Source of the DNA: Eremothecium cymbalariae DBVPG#7215
Taxonomy: Eukaryota > Ascomycota > Saccharomycetes > Saccharomycetales > Saccharomycetaceae
Assembly: GCF_000235365.1 (NCBI RefSeq)
Contig: NC_016450.1
Span: 806,001 to 870,000, forward strand
Direction of reading: 5' to 3'
Length of the DNA: 64,000 nt
Shown: in pieces, positions 1 to 8,828 of the stretch
Numbering within the stretch: the first letter of the stretch is position 1
How the letters are laid out: every line of letters begins with the position of its first letter
Program-made: the position numbers and the translations under genes
Notes under the pieces: model-generated
Databases searched by the model: none
The model's input: the letters and a program-made list of their open reading frames with translations, nothing else
Told to the model about the DNA's origin: nothing

Positions 1-477
1 TAAATCATTTTAGAAATATCGATTTTCGGTTGTCGAGGATCCATTACTGGACATGTAAGGTACCGGTCTCAACACTTGTATAACTGACACCAGAACGTCA
101 GCATAAACCGGATTGAAAGAAAATGGATTACAAACTAGCTATGCGACGAAAACGACTAGAAACAAATTTTATATGCTGGTAATCTCTCGAACATTTATAC
201 AATCTTTGAACACTTTTCCTCAAGACTAGTTCAAGTATCGCATCAATGACACAATATCCACTGACACGTGAGTTGATTTTAACTTGTGAACTTTATTCAT
301 ACGCATTACAACACAAAAAGAGTCTGATGGGTTATTTATTGCCTATATATAATATATGTTTCACTTCAAATGGCCTTTGAGTAAATTGTATGTATGGATT
401 CTCGATAGTTATTTTAAAAGTACTCAAGTTATAAACTTCAAAAAGACATAACTAAAATAGTTGCTAGATACTAAATA
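1..477. other. Intergenic, upstream of the monooxygenase gene
   Basis: I see no open reading frame of note, tRNA or repeat here. The stretch is AT-rich and should hold the promoter of the plus-strand gene that starts at 478. A TATA-like run lies around 343-358. Confidence 0.5.
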
Positions 478-2565
478 ATGTCTCCACCTGCAATCTTCCA
501 TTCATATGATTCCCCCGATTCTGAAAGTAAAAGCCCTTCTTCAATTCTGAACGATGAAAGCTATTCTCCCGTGAAGGAATCACATTCGACCAAACACAAA
601 AGTGAAAAGGTTGACTACTATAACAATGAGATATACCCGCCGATCACTAAGCATTCAGTAGATTATGATTTACCCGAAAGTAAGGTTTACGGTGAATATA
701 AGGCATGCCCTGCGTTGATCCAGAACACAGCTGATTCAAACTTAAAACCGTTGGTAAAAAACTGGCTACTGAATTTTAATAACATGCTAAATGATGTAAA
801 TGCGGGAATTGATTCAAGGAAAACAGCTAGTGAGTTAGAGAATTTATTCACAAACCATGCAAGTTGGAGAGATCACTTGGCACTTAGTTGGGATTTCCAT
901 AGTTTTAATGGATTAAGGGAGTTGAAAAAGAGAATATGTCCTTTATTGGTAGCGGCAAGGCTAAAGAACGTTAAATTAGACGATTTAGCTGACTATCATT
1001 ACAAGCAAGGTTTTGGAAAAATTGTGATTCATGACCAGACTCCTGAACAGGTACCCATAGAGTGGATCCAAGTTTATTTTTCATTTGACAATAAAGTTGG
1101 AAACGGTAAGGGTGTTGCCCGTTTAGTTGCTGTGGAAGACGAAGAAACAGGGCTCGGTATATTGAAGTGCTTCACGTTTTATACTGTATTGGAGGATTTG
1201 AAATCTAATCCTGAGAGGACCTTCCGTAACAGACCTGAAGGAGTGAAGCATGGCTACCATCCAGGCCGTGAATCTTGGGCTGAGCAAAGAGCTCGTGAGA
1301 CTAGGTTCAGCAGATGTAACCAACCAACCGTGTTAATTGTTGGCGGTGGCCAAGGTGGGTTATCAATTGCTGCTAGGTTGAAAAGTTTTGGTATAACAAG
1401 TGTAATTGTGGAAAAGAACTCAAAAGTCGGTGATAACTGGAGAAATCGGTACAAATTTTTAGTGTTACACGACCCTATTTTGTATGATGAGATGCCATAT
1501 ATGAGCTTCCCCCCCACTTGGCCTATATATACATCTAAGGATAAGTTGGCAGATTGGTTTGATAGCTATGTGAAAAGTTTGGATTTAAACGTAAGGTGTA
1601 AAGCAACCGTGACAGGCGCAAGTTTTGATGAATGCAGAGGTAAATGGAAGGTAGAAGTAACGGACAATAAAACTGGCGATATAACATACTATAGGCCTCA
1701 GCACTTGATCATGGCAACTGGTCACTCTGGTGAACCTAGAATTCCACAATTCCCAGGCCAAGAAAAATTTGAAGGTAAAGTAATCCATTCCTCTCAATAT
1801 AACTCCGGTGTTGAATTCAGAGGCGGCAAAGTACTCGTTGTTGGGAGTTGTAGTTCTGCTCATGACATATGTCAGGACCTTTATGAACAAGGTGCAAAAG
1901 TTACAATGTTGCAAAGATCCTCCACATGTATCATAACCGCAAAGCACGGAACAGCACATAACAACAAGGGCTTATATGATGAAGACGGTCCTAAAATAGA
2001 GACCGCAGACCATATATTCCACTCAATGCCCTTGAGTTTGTTGAACGGGGTAATGCAGCAACAATATCGTGCTTCCTGTAAGGACGATGCCGATTTATTG
2101 GCAGGATTAAATGAAGTAGGCTTCAAAACCAATGCAGGCTTTAATGGAACAGGGTTGTTCGGTCTTTATTTCCGTATAGGCTCAGGCTATTACATTGACG
2201 TTGGATGTTCCACCTTGATATCAAATGGTAAAGTTAAGCTCAAACAAGGCGTGAGCCTCAAACGGTTCACTAAAACCGGTGTGGAATTTACCGATGGCAC
2301 CAAATTGGAAGACTTGGACGCAGTTATATTAGCAACGGGCTTCACTAACATGAAAGAAACTGCCAGGAGATTGTTCGGACAAGATGTAGCCAGCAGGTTA
2401 CGGTCAGTATGGGGTTTGGATGAAGAGGGGGAATTCAAAACAATGTGGAGAGACTCTGGCCATCCCAACTTTTGGTTCATGGGCGGCAACTTGGCACTAG
2501 CAAGATACTATTCAAAGAGGTTAGCCCTAAGAATAGTCGCCCAAGAGATGCAGATCAAGTATTGA
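478..2565 (+). CDS. Flavin-containing monooxygenase-like protein
   Basis: The 695-residue protein has two dinucleotide-binding segments. One is GGGQGG at residues 289-294 within a typical FAD-binding strand-loop-helix, followed by an acidic residue at the end of the second strand (VIVEKNSKVGDNWRNRY). The other is VLVVGSCSSA at 452-461, expected to bind NADPH. LIMATG near residue 420 and VILATGFTNM near 620 are the ATG motifs common in flavin monooxygenases. The first 280 residues resemble the N-terminal extension of large fungal FMO-like proteins, which often holds a SnoaL/NTF2-like fold. By family it should oxygenate a small nucleophilic or carbonyl substrate using NADPH and O2. The substrate is unknown, and it looks unlike the shorter S. 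cerevisiae Fmo1. The ATG at 478 is the first in frame. Confidence 0.8.
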   Translation: MSPPAIFHSYDSPDSESKSPSSILNDESYSPVKESHSTKHKSEKVDYYNNEIYPPITKHSVDYDLPESKVYGEYKACPALIQNTADSNLKPLVKNWLLNFNNMLNDVNAGIDSRKTASELENLFTNHASWRDHLALSWDFHSFNGLRELKKRICPLLVAARLKNVKLDDLADYHYKQGFGKIVIHDQTPEQVPIEWIQVYFSFDNKVGNGKGVARLVAVEDEETGLGILKCFTFYTVLEDLKSNPERTFRNRPEGVKHGYHPGRESWAEQRARETRFSRCNQPTVLIVGGGQGGLSIAARLKSFGITSVIVEKNSKVGDNWRNRYKFLVLHDPILYDEMPYMSFPPTWPIYTSKDKLADWFDSYVKSLDLNVRCKATVTGASFDECRGKWKVEVTDNKTGDITYYRPQHLIMATGHSGEPRIPQFPGQEKFEGKVIHSSQYNSGVEFRGGKVLVVGSCSSAHDICQDLYEQGAKVTMLQRSSTCIITAKHGTAHNNKGLYDEDGPKIETADHIFHSMPLSLLNGVMQQQYRASCKDDADLLAGLNEVGFKTNAGFNGTGLFGLYFRIGSGYYIDVGCSTLISNGKVKLKQGVSLKRFTKTGVEFTDGTKLEDLDAVILATGFTNMKETARRLFGQDVASRLRSVWGLDEEGEFKTMWRDSGHPNFWFMGGNLALARYYSKRLALRIVAQEMQIKY

Positions 2566-2708
2566 AATAAAATAATAACCCGTCAAGACATTATCAGGAT
2601 TTATAACCACAAGTCTAAATAATCTTGTTTACATAGTCCGTAATAAAATACCTTTCTACTCAGTAGACCAAACCTTTGATCCCCAAAGTAGAAATATATA
2701 ATAACTTG

Positions 2709-2934
2709 TCAGACTGCCATTCGCTCCCGCCCGAAATATTGTCCCTTCACGAAGAAGTGCACAATCCGGGCCAAGATCATCGCGCCTTTAAAGTACCAGT
2801 AATCAAAGACCACGGTACAGATGCAAAGGCAAAGCAAAAACTGTAAGTAGATAGCCAAACCGCTTAGGGTTGTGGACCAAGCTAATGTAACAATCAATGT
2901 TCTCACTCTTGGGTGCAAAGGCTCTGATGCTCAT
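2709..2934 (-). pseudogene. Possible small membrane-protein remnant, frame broken
   Basis: From 2918 down to 2709 the minus strand encodes 69 residues with one long hydrophobic stretch (LAIYLQFLLCLCICTVV) and a basic C-terminus ending GQYFGRERMAV. The frame has no ATG, only a TTG. A second minus-strand frame starts at ATG 2934 (MSIRAFAPK) and would run into the hydrophobic frame if one C of the CCC near 2911-2915 were absent. An AG at a TATAG could also be a splice acceptor further upstream. I do not recognise the product. It could be a decayed gene, a real small ER-type protein with a sequence error, or chance. Confidence 0.22.
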
Positions 2935-3383
2935 CAACCAAGTTGGATTCAGTGGCTCTTTTGAAGAGTCAAAGAGTGACGATTCCTATAGAAATGATCC
3001 TATGAAGTACGTCGACAATTTTTTTAAGAAATATAAAAAAGAATAAAAGCTCAAAGGAGAACATCATCTTTCAAAACCTTGTGCTTTTATACTTTTCCAA
3101 ACTAAAATTTTCTAAGTTAAAAAAGAAACGTGATGGGCGGTCTACATTTTCCTGAGCCGGGTAACTTTAACCTTGGCTTCTAGGGTTCTCCTCCAACTGG
3201 TTGAATCTGGCTGGGATGGCATGGCCGCATAGTACGGTAGAAGAGGGCACGATGGATTCGAAAACAGCTTTAGGGCTGCTTCGTGACTGCAGAAATGTCA
3301 CGCTAGAAGATAGCATTTCGAAGGCCAATCAGAAGTGGCTGGCTGGGGTCATAGGTCCCATCCAGAGAATAATGCCCAGATTT

Positions 3384-3404
3384 CCACGTGACTAAGTCAC
3401 GTGG
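3384..3404. promoter_or_regulatory. Perfect 21-bp palindrome with two CACGTG cores
   Basis: Positions 3384-3393 and 3395-3404 are perfect reverse complements around a single central base. Each arm carries CACGTG next to TCA/TGA, the Cbf1 (CDEI-type) consensus, so the site offers two inverted Cbf1 sites ten bases apart. It lies just upstream of the Rap1-like pair of RPS25 and probably belongs to that promoter (inference). Confidence 0.6.
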
Positions 3405-3418
3405 TTGGTTTGACTGTA

Positions 3419-3451
3419 GAATCCGTACATCTTTATTTACATCCGTGCACC
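3419..3451 (+). promoter_or_regulatory. Two tandem Rap1-type sites (RPG boxes) of RPS25
   Basis: GAATCCGTACATC at 3419-3431 and ACATCCGTGCACC at 3439-3451 match the Rap1 ribosomal-protein promoter pattern (ACAYCCRTRCAY and variants). They sit about 200 bases ahead of the splice donor at 3653 and about 500 ahead of the RPS25 ATG. That spacing suits a promoter lying upstream of a 5'-UTR intron. Confidence 0.7.
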
Positions 3452-3652
3452 AGAATTCTCTCAGAAATTTTCACGCAGCGGACGAAATCCGCGCGCCGCC
3501 AGCGGTCTGCGTTGCTCGGGGGCCGTTCTCTGGTCCTGGAACTCTCACCATGCCTTCACTGACACACTATACTGGTATAATCAAAGTAACGTTAAAGACA
3601 GGTGTGGGATTCATAAGAACGTCCGGAATAGCCAGCTAAAGCAACGTTTAGA

Positions 3653-3935
3653 GTATGTGTGATAGTGATACGTTTGGTAATGGAACCGTGTGATTATGTG
3701 TATTCAGATTCCGTGAAACGGTGGGTTTGTGTTGGGAACACTACGAGAATTTAGATCCAAGAGGGCTGGTGGAACGTCTTAAAAGTGCGCTTTAGTCTAT
3801 TTAATTGATTTGGGTTTGAGAATCTCTGCGTGTAACTGGAATTGACTGAGCAACGGATTGCAAAACTGAATATATCTATATATATTATATGGTAACACAA
3901 TTCTGGTGGACTGTTACTAACTAAATTAATTGCAG
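3653..3935 (+). other. Predicted intron in the RPS25 5' UTR
   Basis: The donor GTATGT is at 3653-3658, the branch point TACTAAC at 3915-3921 and the acceptor CAG at 3933-3935. This predicts a 283-base intron. The ATG of RPS25 follows six bases after the acceptor, so the intron lies wholly in the leader. All three signals match the yeast consensus, and the Rap1 sites lie upstream of the donor. Confidence 0.75.
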
Positions 3936-3941
3936 TAAGAA

Positions 3942-4268
3942 ATGCCTCCAAAACAACAATTATCTAAGGCTCAAAAGGCCGCCGCCGCCATGGCTGGTGG
4001 TAAGAAGTCCAAGAAGAAGTGGTCTAAGAAGTCCCACAAGGACAAGGCTCAACACGCTGTTATTTTGGACCAGGATAAGTACGACAGAATCCTAAAGGAT
4101 GTTCCAACTTACAGATACGTTTCTGTCTCTGTTTTGGTTGACAGATTGAAGATTGGTGGATCTTTGGCTAGAGTTGCTTTGAGACACTTGGAGAGAGATG
4201 GTATCATCAAGCCAGTGTCCAAGCACTCCAAGCAAGCTATCTACACCAGAGCTACCGCTTCTGAATAA
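3942..4268 (+). CDS. RPS25: 40S ribosomal protein S25 (eS25)
   Basis: This 108-residue protein is the same length as S. cerevisiae Rps25 and nearly identical through its body, for example [16 protein letters not shown] and [11 protein letters not shown]. It has a lysine-rich N-terminus ([12 protein letters not shown]) and the usual C-terminal YTRA segment. eS25 sits on the small-subunit head near the E and P sites and aids initiation at IRES elements. The ATG at 3942 gives the conserved [10 protein letters not shown] start. Codon use is strongly biased, as expected for a highly expressed gene. The leader carries a predicted intron and the promoter carries Rap1 sites. S. cerevisiae has two copies (YGR027C, YLR333C); synteny with the POM33-family gene and THG1 matches YGR027C. 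Confidence 0.97.
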   Translation: MPPKQQLSKAQKAAAAMAGGKKSKKKWSKKSHKDKAQHAVILDQDKYDRILKDVPTYRYVSVSVLVDRLKIGGSLARVALRHLERDGIIKPVSKHSKQAIYTRATASE

Positions 4269-5456
4269 ATATAACGGAACTATACTAAGCCAGTATTTGT
4301 ATGTTTCATTTTGTAGTCAGAAATGTATATATATAATATAAATATATCATTTTCACGTTTACACAGTTTTGTTATATTAAGCTGTGGGATGGGGCAGGAA
4401 ATGCATAGAACGTTTGAGTGTGGCGAAATAGAGAGCTCGCGATATTCCATCCATCCATCTAGAGCCCTAATCTACACCTTCTCGAGAAAAGAGGAGCTAA
4501 TATGCCGTACTTCTCTGCAAGCCTGGTTCGTTTCTGTGTATATTATTCATCCCACCAGCACTATTAAAATTTTTCATTTTTTAATTGGAGTGAAAAACTA
4601 TAAATACTCGTGCGTATATGGCAAGCTACTTGATCCCTCCACCATTTCTGGAACAAGTCGCTGAAGGCTCCATTTGTTCGCTAAATCACCGATGCACTCA
4701 TTAATCCTGAGATCAGGATGGTATATTAATGTTGTTCTCTGTGTTCTGTGCAGCTTTTCAGTTGCTTCTGGCTCTGAGTGAGGAGAAGTCCCTTACATGA
4801 TTAGGAACACTAGTATTATTTTTTACTGAGGAAGTATATGCAGGACAAATTGTTTTAGGAATTCTTCGTTTATGATAAAGGAGTCTCCTCATACCTGCTA
4901 ATGGAGGACAAGATCAGTGTACCTTATGCGCATGTGTGAACATCACAAGGGGGTTTTACATACAGCCTGTGTCATGAGCTCATGACACCCGACAGAAGAT
5001 GACTTTATTTAATTAATATGATGATTAGCTTTCCACAGCTTCTCTTTGTCCGGCGATGATTTCTTAAAAGAAATATGTGCCAAGGATAACATTACATGCA
5101 TCACCATCTGATAACTATAGAAAGGAAGCATAATCTTCTGTTGGCAAGCGATGTATGCATGTCTAGACAATGGAATTGCGTACGGTGTTGTTCTATTTTT
5201 AGTGATGATAAAACATAATTTATTCAGTTCTGCTTCTGAACACAGAAAGAAGATAACCTCATTTACCAAAAGCTCAAATTCTGAGATAATAATAGGAAAA
5301 CAAACACCTGCGACCTTTCGATTGTAGGCAGCCAGCCATCTTTGTGTCTTTTGATAGTAGTATTTATTACAACCGAAGTGATACTTAAGAACCTAATATG
5401 TTAAGGGTATGATCTATATATATACACATTTTAGCCAGTAGCTAAAACGTGTCCAT
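4269..5456. other. Intergenic between RPS25 and the POM33/PER33-family gene
   Basis: The stretch holds only short frames with no recognisable content. The first 100 bases should be the RPS25 3' region. Both flanking genes end towards this gap, so it contains two terminators and little expected promoter function, yet it is nearly 1.2 kb long. I found no tRNA and no spliced small gene. Confidence 0.45.
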
Positions 5457-6257
5457 TTATAGTCTCTTTCTGACCTCTTTCTGAGATCTCTCCTGTTCTT
5501 GGAGCCTCTTGACGAGGAAATTCTTGGCTGAATTCCATTTCCCCTGTTGACTACCAGGGATTGCCTTGTCGAACTTGGATAGTATCCTCAAAACTGTGTT
5601 TTGCACATATGGAGAGAAGTTCACCTTCAGCCAGTAAATCGCAAGATAGAAAACAAAGGCAAAGCCTGATGTACCCCTAAACATTAAGGTATCCATAAAT
5701 AGCGACACTAGCACAACAATCTCAGAATATGCAACCACATGGAGCAACGAAGAATTCTGTCTCGTTATGTCTTGCTCACTTGTATTCTTTTTCTTTGTGA
5801 GGTGTAAATAACTGACAATTATAAAGGGCACCAACTTGTAAAAAGAGGTTCTCGTGAATAACCATAGAGTAGCAATTAAGAGGTTCTGGAAATTGTCAGT
5901 GCATAACAGATCGTAGTACGTAGGGCTCAAGTCCGCCCAACTTTGCCAAGTAGTGATCCCATGCGACGCTAGCACTCCAACCAACGACAACCGATAAGCA
6001 ACATTAGGGGTAAACCCTGCTAACCACTTCAACCAACTAAAATGTCTTCCTGATATATGTCTTCTGGCTGTCAGGAACAACGTCTTCCAAGAACGGTACC
6101 GGTAAAAAAAGGCTAATCTATAGATAGAGTAGAAAGCAAAGTAAAGCCCAAATACCAGTGTACATATGTGACCGACTGTCCAGATGAGCTTTTGCTTTAC
6201 AACAAGGTCAGTGCCATCTGCCTTGGGCTTCTTACGGATAACTTGTTTCTTCACCAT
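5457..6257 (-). CDS. Multi-spanning membrane protein, POM33/PER33 family-like
   Basis: From the ATG at 6257 the product is 266 residues with several hydrophobic segments, including WTVGHICTLVFGLYFAFYSI and FVFYLAIYWLKVNFSPY, and a basic C-terminal tail rich in Arg, Glu and Lys. The place between RPS25 and THG1 matches S. cerevisiae YGR026W (278 residues, uncharacterised, localised to the cell periphery or ER). That protein is related to the nuclear-envelope/ER proteins Pom33 and Per33 (TMEM33 family). The open frame extends upstream of 6257 to 6332 only with non-ATG codons, so I chose the ATG that gives MVKKQVIRKK. Topology and the exact family assignment are inferred from hydrophobicity and synteny. 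Confidence 0.7.
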   Translation of the reverse strand: MVKKQVIRKKPKADGTDLVVKQKLIWTVGHICTLVFGLYFAFYSIYRLAFFYRYRSWKTLFLTARRHISGRHFSWLKWLAGFTPNVAYRLSLVGVLASHGITTWQSWADLSPTYYDLLCTDNFQNLLIATLWLFTRTSFYKLVPFIIVSYLHLTKKKNTSEQDITRQNSSLLHVVAYSEIVVLVSLFMDTLMFRGTSGFAFVFYLAIYWLKVNFSPYVQNTVLRILSKFDKAIPGSQQGKWNSAKNFLVKRLQEQERSQKEVRKRL

Positions 6258-6720
6258 AACGTTCCAGCTATGATATATATCTATCTCTAACCTTAGATAC
6301 TCCTGGATATTTCTCGGTTTTACCACCCACACTGACCATCTGGTAACTTCTTGGGCAAATACTAAGTTCCTTTTAATATTTATTCACCGCCCGTTTTGAT
6401 GTTCATCATTCATGTGACGTTGCTTTTATAACGTTTTTTGCTGTTGTATCACGTGACTTACCCTCGAGAAGATAAAGCCAGTCAAGAAAGGCTCAAAAGC
6501 CCCATTTATAGGTATTATCTATAGCATATGTGGTATATGTACCTTTTGTTTGAATCCTGGATATTCAATGGTTTAGCTTGTGGTTATAAACCTTGTTTCC
6601 ATGTGTTAGTTAGCATAACTGACGTTAACAGGGCATTTTTTGTATTAAAAAGACTGGTCGCGATGAGCTCTCTCTGCCAGTATTTTATGTAGTTTTGGGT
6701 ATCGAATAGGTTCAACCAAG
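6258..6720. promoter_or_regulatory. Divergent promoter with a TCACGTGA site
   Basis: The gap separates the diverging POM33-family gene and THG1. A palindromic TCACGTGA (Cbf1-type) sits at 6449-6456. I see no gene here; the minus-strand frame at 6584-6772 overlaps the start of THG1 and looks like chance. Confidence 0.5.
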
Positions 6721-7434
6721 ATGGCCAAATCCAGATTTGAATATGTGAGAGGGTTTGAGTCTCATGATACACTTCTTCCTCAAACCTATACAGTGGTTAG
6801 AATTGATGGTAAGAAATTTCATGAGTTTTCTGACTACTATGATTTTGAAAAGCCTAATGATACACGGGCATTGAAGTTGATGAATGCATGTGCAAAGAAT
6901 GTGGTTCTTAAATATTCTAATGACATAATCCTGGCCTACGGGGAAAGTGATGAATATTCATTTGTTTTTAAACATGATAGTGTGTTATTTAATAGACGAA
7001 AAGATAAGCTATGTTCGTTGTTCGTTTCTTTGTTCACCGCTAATTATGTTGCACTATGGGGAAAGTTTTTTGTAGATATGCCTCTGAATAATAAATGTCT
7101 ACCATGTTTTGATTCTAGATGTGTGTCTTATCCTAATCTTCAAACTGTTAAGGACTATTTGTGCTGGCGGTTTGTTGACACGCACATTAATAACCTCTAC
7201 AATACCGTTTTTTGGAACCTTATTATTAAATGCAATCTAACAGCAGTGGAGGCAGAGAATAAGCTATGTGGCACATTATCCCGTGATAAACATGAGATTT
7301 TATTCAGTGAATGTGGCATTAATTACAATAATGAACCGGAACTATTTAAAAAAGGATCGCTAATCACTAGGACAGGTGATATCTTGCATATTGATGTTGT
7401 GAAGCAGATAGACGCACTCTTCGAAGGTTACTAA
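6721..7434 (+). CDS. THG1: tRNA-His guanylyltransferase
   Basis: At 237 residues it equals S. cerevisiae Thg1. The enzyme adds the G at position -1 of tRNA-His by 3'-to-5' polymerisation, a step needed for histidyl-tRNA synthetase recognition. The metal-binding aspartates are present: D29 in VVRIDGKKF and D77 in AYGESDEYSF. HINNLYNTVFW and LSRDKHEILF are also typical of the family. The ATG at 6721 gives the conserved MAKSRFEYVR start. Its stop codon overlaps the stop codon of the convergent gene by three of four bases (7431-7434). Confidence 0.97.
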   Translation: MAKSRFEYVRGFESHDTLLPQTYTVVRIDGKKFHEFSDYYDFEKPNDTRALKLMNACAKNVVLKYSNDIILAYGESDEYSFVFKHDSVLFNRRKDKLCSLFVSLFTANYVALWGKFFVDMPLNNKCLPCFDSRCVSYPNLQTVKDYLCWRFVDTHINNLYNTVFWNLIIKCNLTAVEAENKLCGTLSRDKHEILFSECGINYNNEPELFKKGSLITRTGDILHIDVVKQIDALFEGY

Positions 7435-8546
7435 ACATCTACATAGTTCAACTCCTGTCTATTGCACAGGAAGTATATTTTTGAATCGCTTAGGAGCTGT
7501 ATATTGTGAATTATGTCATGCTCCCGGGCAACTTCTATGCAGTTACTACCTATTTCCATCTCCAGTTTATAGTCGTATTTCCAAACATACAACTTTCCAC
7601 ATTCACTCCCTGATACTATAGTAAGTATGGAATTACCGTCAAAATGAACTTGGCAATTAATCAGCGGAGAACATTCCGTTCTCGATGCGGCCCTTTCGAA
7701 TACATGCACAAGATTCCAATCACCTCTAGTACTTCTTTTGTAAAGTACACATCCAAGATTCATGATCTGCCCACAAAAGTAAATAATAGATGTAGTACTA
7801 AATTGCTTGACTATCGCAAACTCTACGCTAATTAATGTATGCTCTTCATTGTTATCCATATATTGTAGAATGCTTTGCTTTTCAATATTACCATTCGACA
7901 GCCAATATATATTATTGTCAAAACACGCTACCGCAACATGCTTCAAAGGACCAATTTTATCTTCCCACTGGGAATTTTCCCTGTATCCCGCAGACATATA
8001 ATTTAATGTATCATTCGAAGATCCTAGTAACTGCCTATGGGAGGTAAAATTCTCATGTATCAACGAATATCTAACACTCAAAATTTTGCCTAACTTGGTG
8101 CAAAACCAGATTTCTATAAAACCGGTTGATGTAGCTTTTGACACAAAACTCATTATTCGATCAGCATTTTGATCTAGGTACCATTTTTGGACTTCACTCT
8201 CGGTATCCCGGAATCCAAAGAGCTGTTCAAGGCTTATAATCTGAATACCATTGCCAGTATTTATTACCAATACACTTTTCTTTTCAATTTTGTTTTTAGA
8301 GAGGATAGGAGCATCTATAATCTCAAAGTGGTTTAAAACGCTATAATCAACTTCATCATAAAGCCCTATATTCAATGAAATTTCAAATTTTAATGTCTTT
8401 TCCTTTTCAACGATATGTAATTTAAGGGAACTTTTAACTGGACCAGAAATGCTTAATTCCGCAAAGATGATATATTTAGAAGTATCAGTGACTTTATAAC
8501 CTGATATAATGCAGTTATCAGAACTTTTCTGAATATTAATTGACAT
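7431..8546 (-). CDS. Unidentified protein, WD40/beta-propeller-like
   Basis: The 371-residue product has no motif I can assign to a named gene. Alternating short hydrophobic strands and loops, and a segment SGSECGKLYVWKYD near residue 320, look like WD40 blades and suggest a seven-bladed propeller of roughly full size. Such proteins are scaffolds in nuclear pore, chromatin or RNA complexes. A small nucleoporin or a fast-evolving WD protein absent from or diverged in S. cerevisiae is possible, but this is a guess. The ATG at 8546 is the first in frame. The gene is convergent with THG1, and the two stop codons share bases. Confidence 0.75.
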   Translation of the reverse strand: MSINIQKSSDNCIISGYKVTDTSKYIIFAELSISGPVKSSLKLHIVEKEKTLKFEISLNIGLYDEVDYSVLNHFEIIDAPILSKNKIEKKSVLVINTGNGIQIISLEQLFGFRDTESEVQKWYLDQNADRIMSFVSKATSTGFIEIWFCTKLGKILSVRYSLIHENFTSHRQLLGSSNDTLNYMSAGYRENSQWEDKIGPLKHVAVACFDNNIYWLSNGNIEKQSILQYMDNNEEHTLISVEFAIVKQFSTTSIIYFCGQIMNLGCVLYKRSTRGDWNLVHVFERAASRTECSPLINCQVHFDGNSILTIVSGSECGKLYVWKYDYKLEMEIGSNCIEVAREHDIIHNIQLLSDSKIYFLCNRQELNYVDV

Positions 8547-8828
8547 TTCATCAATATTGGGGAGATATGACTGGAATATCTTTTGATTTCAATCTCAAGA
8601 TTATGGAATAAACGGTGCTATTAATTTTTAGGAAAATTACGGTTTTGTCTTTTAAATGTGGCATCGAGTATTCGTGCATCAAATTGAAATATTAAAACAT
8701 ACAACAGGAGCTAAGTAATAGAAACTTATAACATGATTTAGATTTATTTATTTATTTTTTATATATACAGTATGGTACAGTTATACAGGAATGTTAAATG
8801 ACGGATTTTTTGACTATTCAAACTCTAT

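Larger units (their letters stand above)
2566..3652. other. Intergenic and promoter region upstream of RPS25
   Basis: Apart from the doubtful minus-strand reading frame at 2709-2934, no gene is supported. From about 3120 the stretch becomes GC-richer than typical intergenic DNA of the window. It carries a CACGTG double palindrome, two Rap1-like sites and a GC-rich segment (about 3470-3545) before the splice donor at 3653. The short plus-strand frames at 3201-3639 look like chance. Confidence 0.5.
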
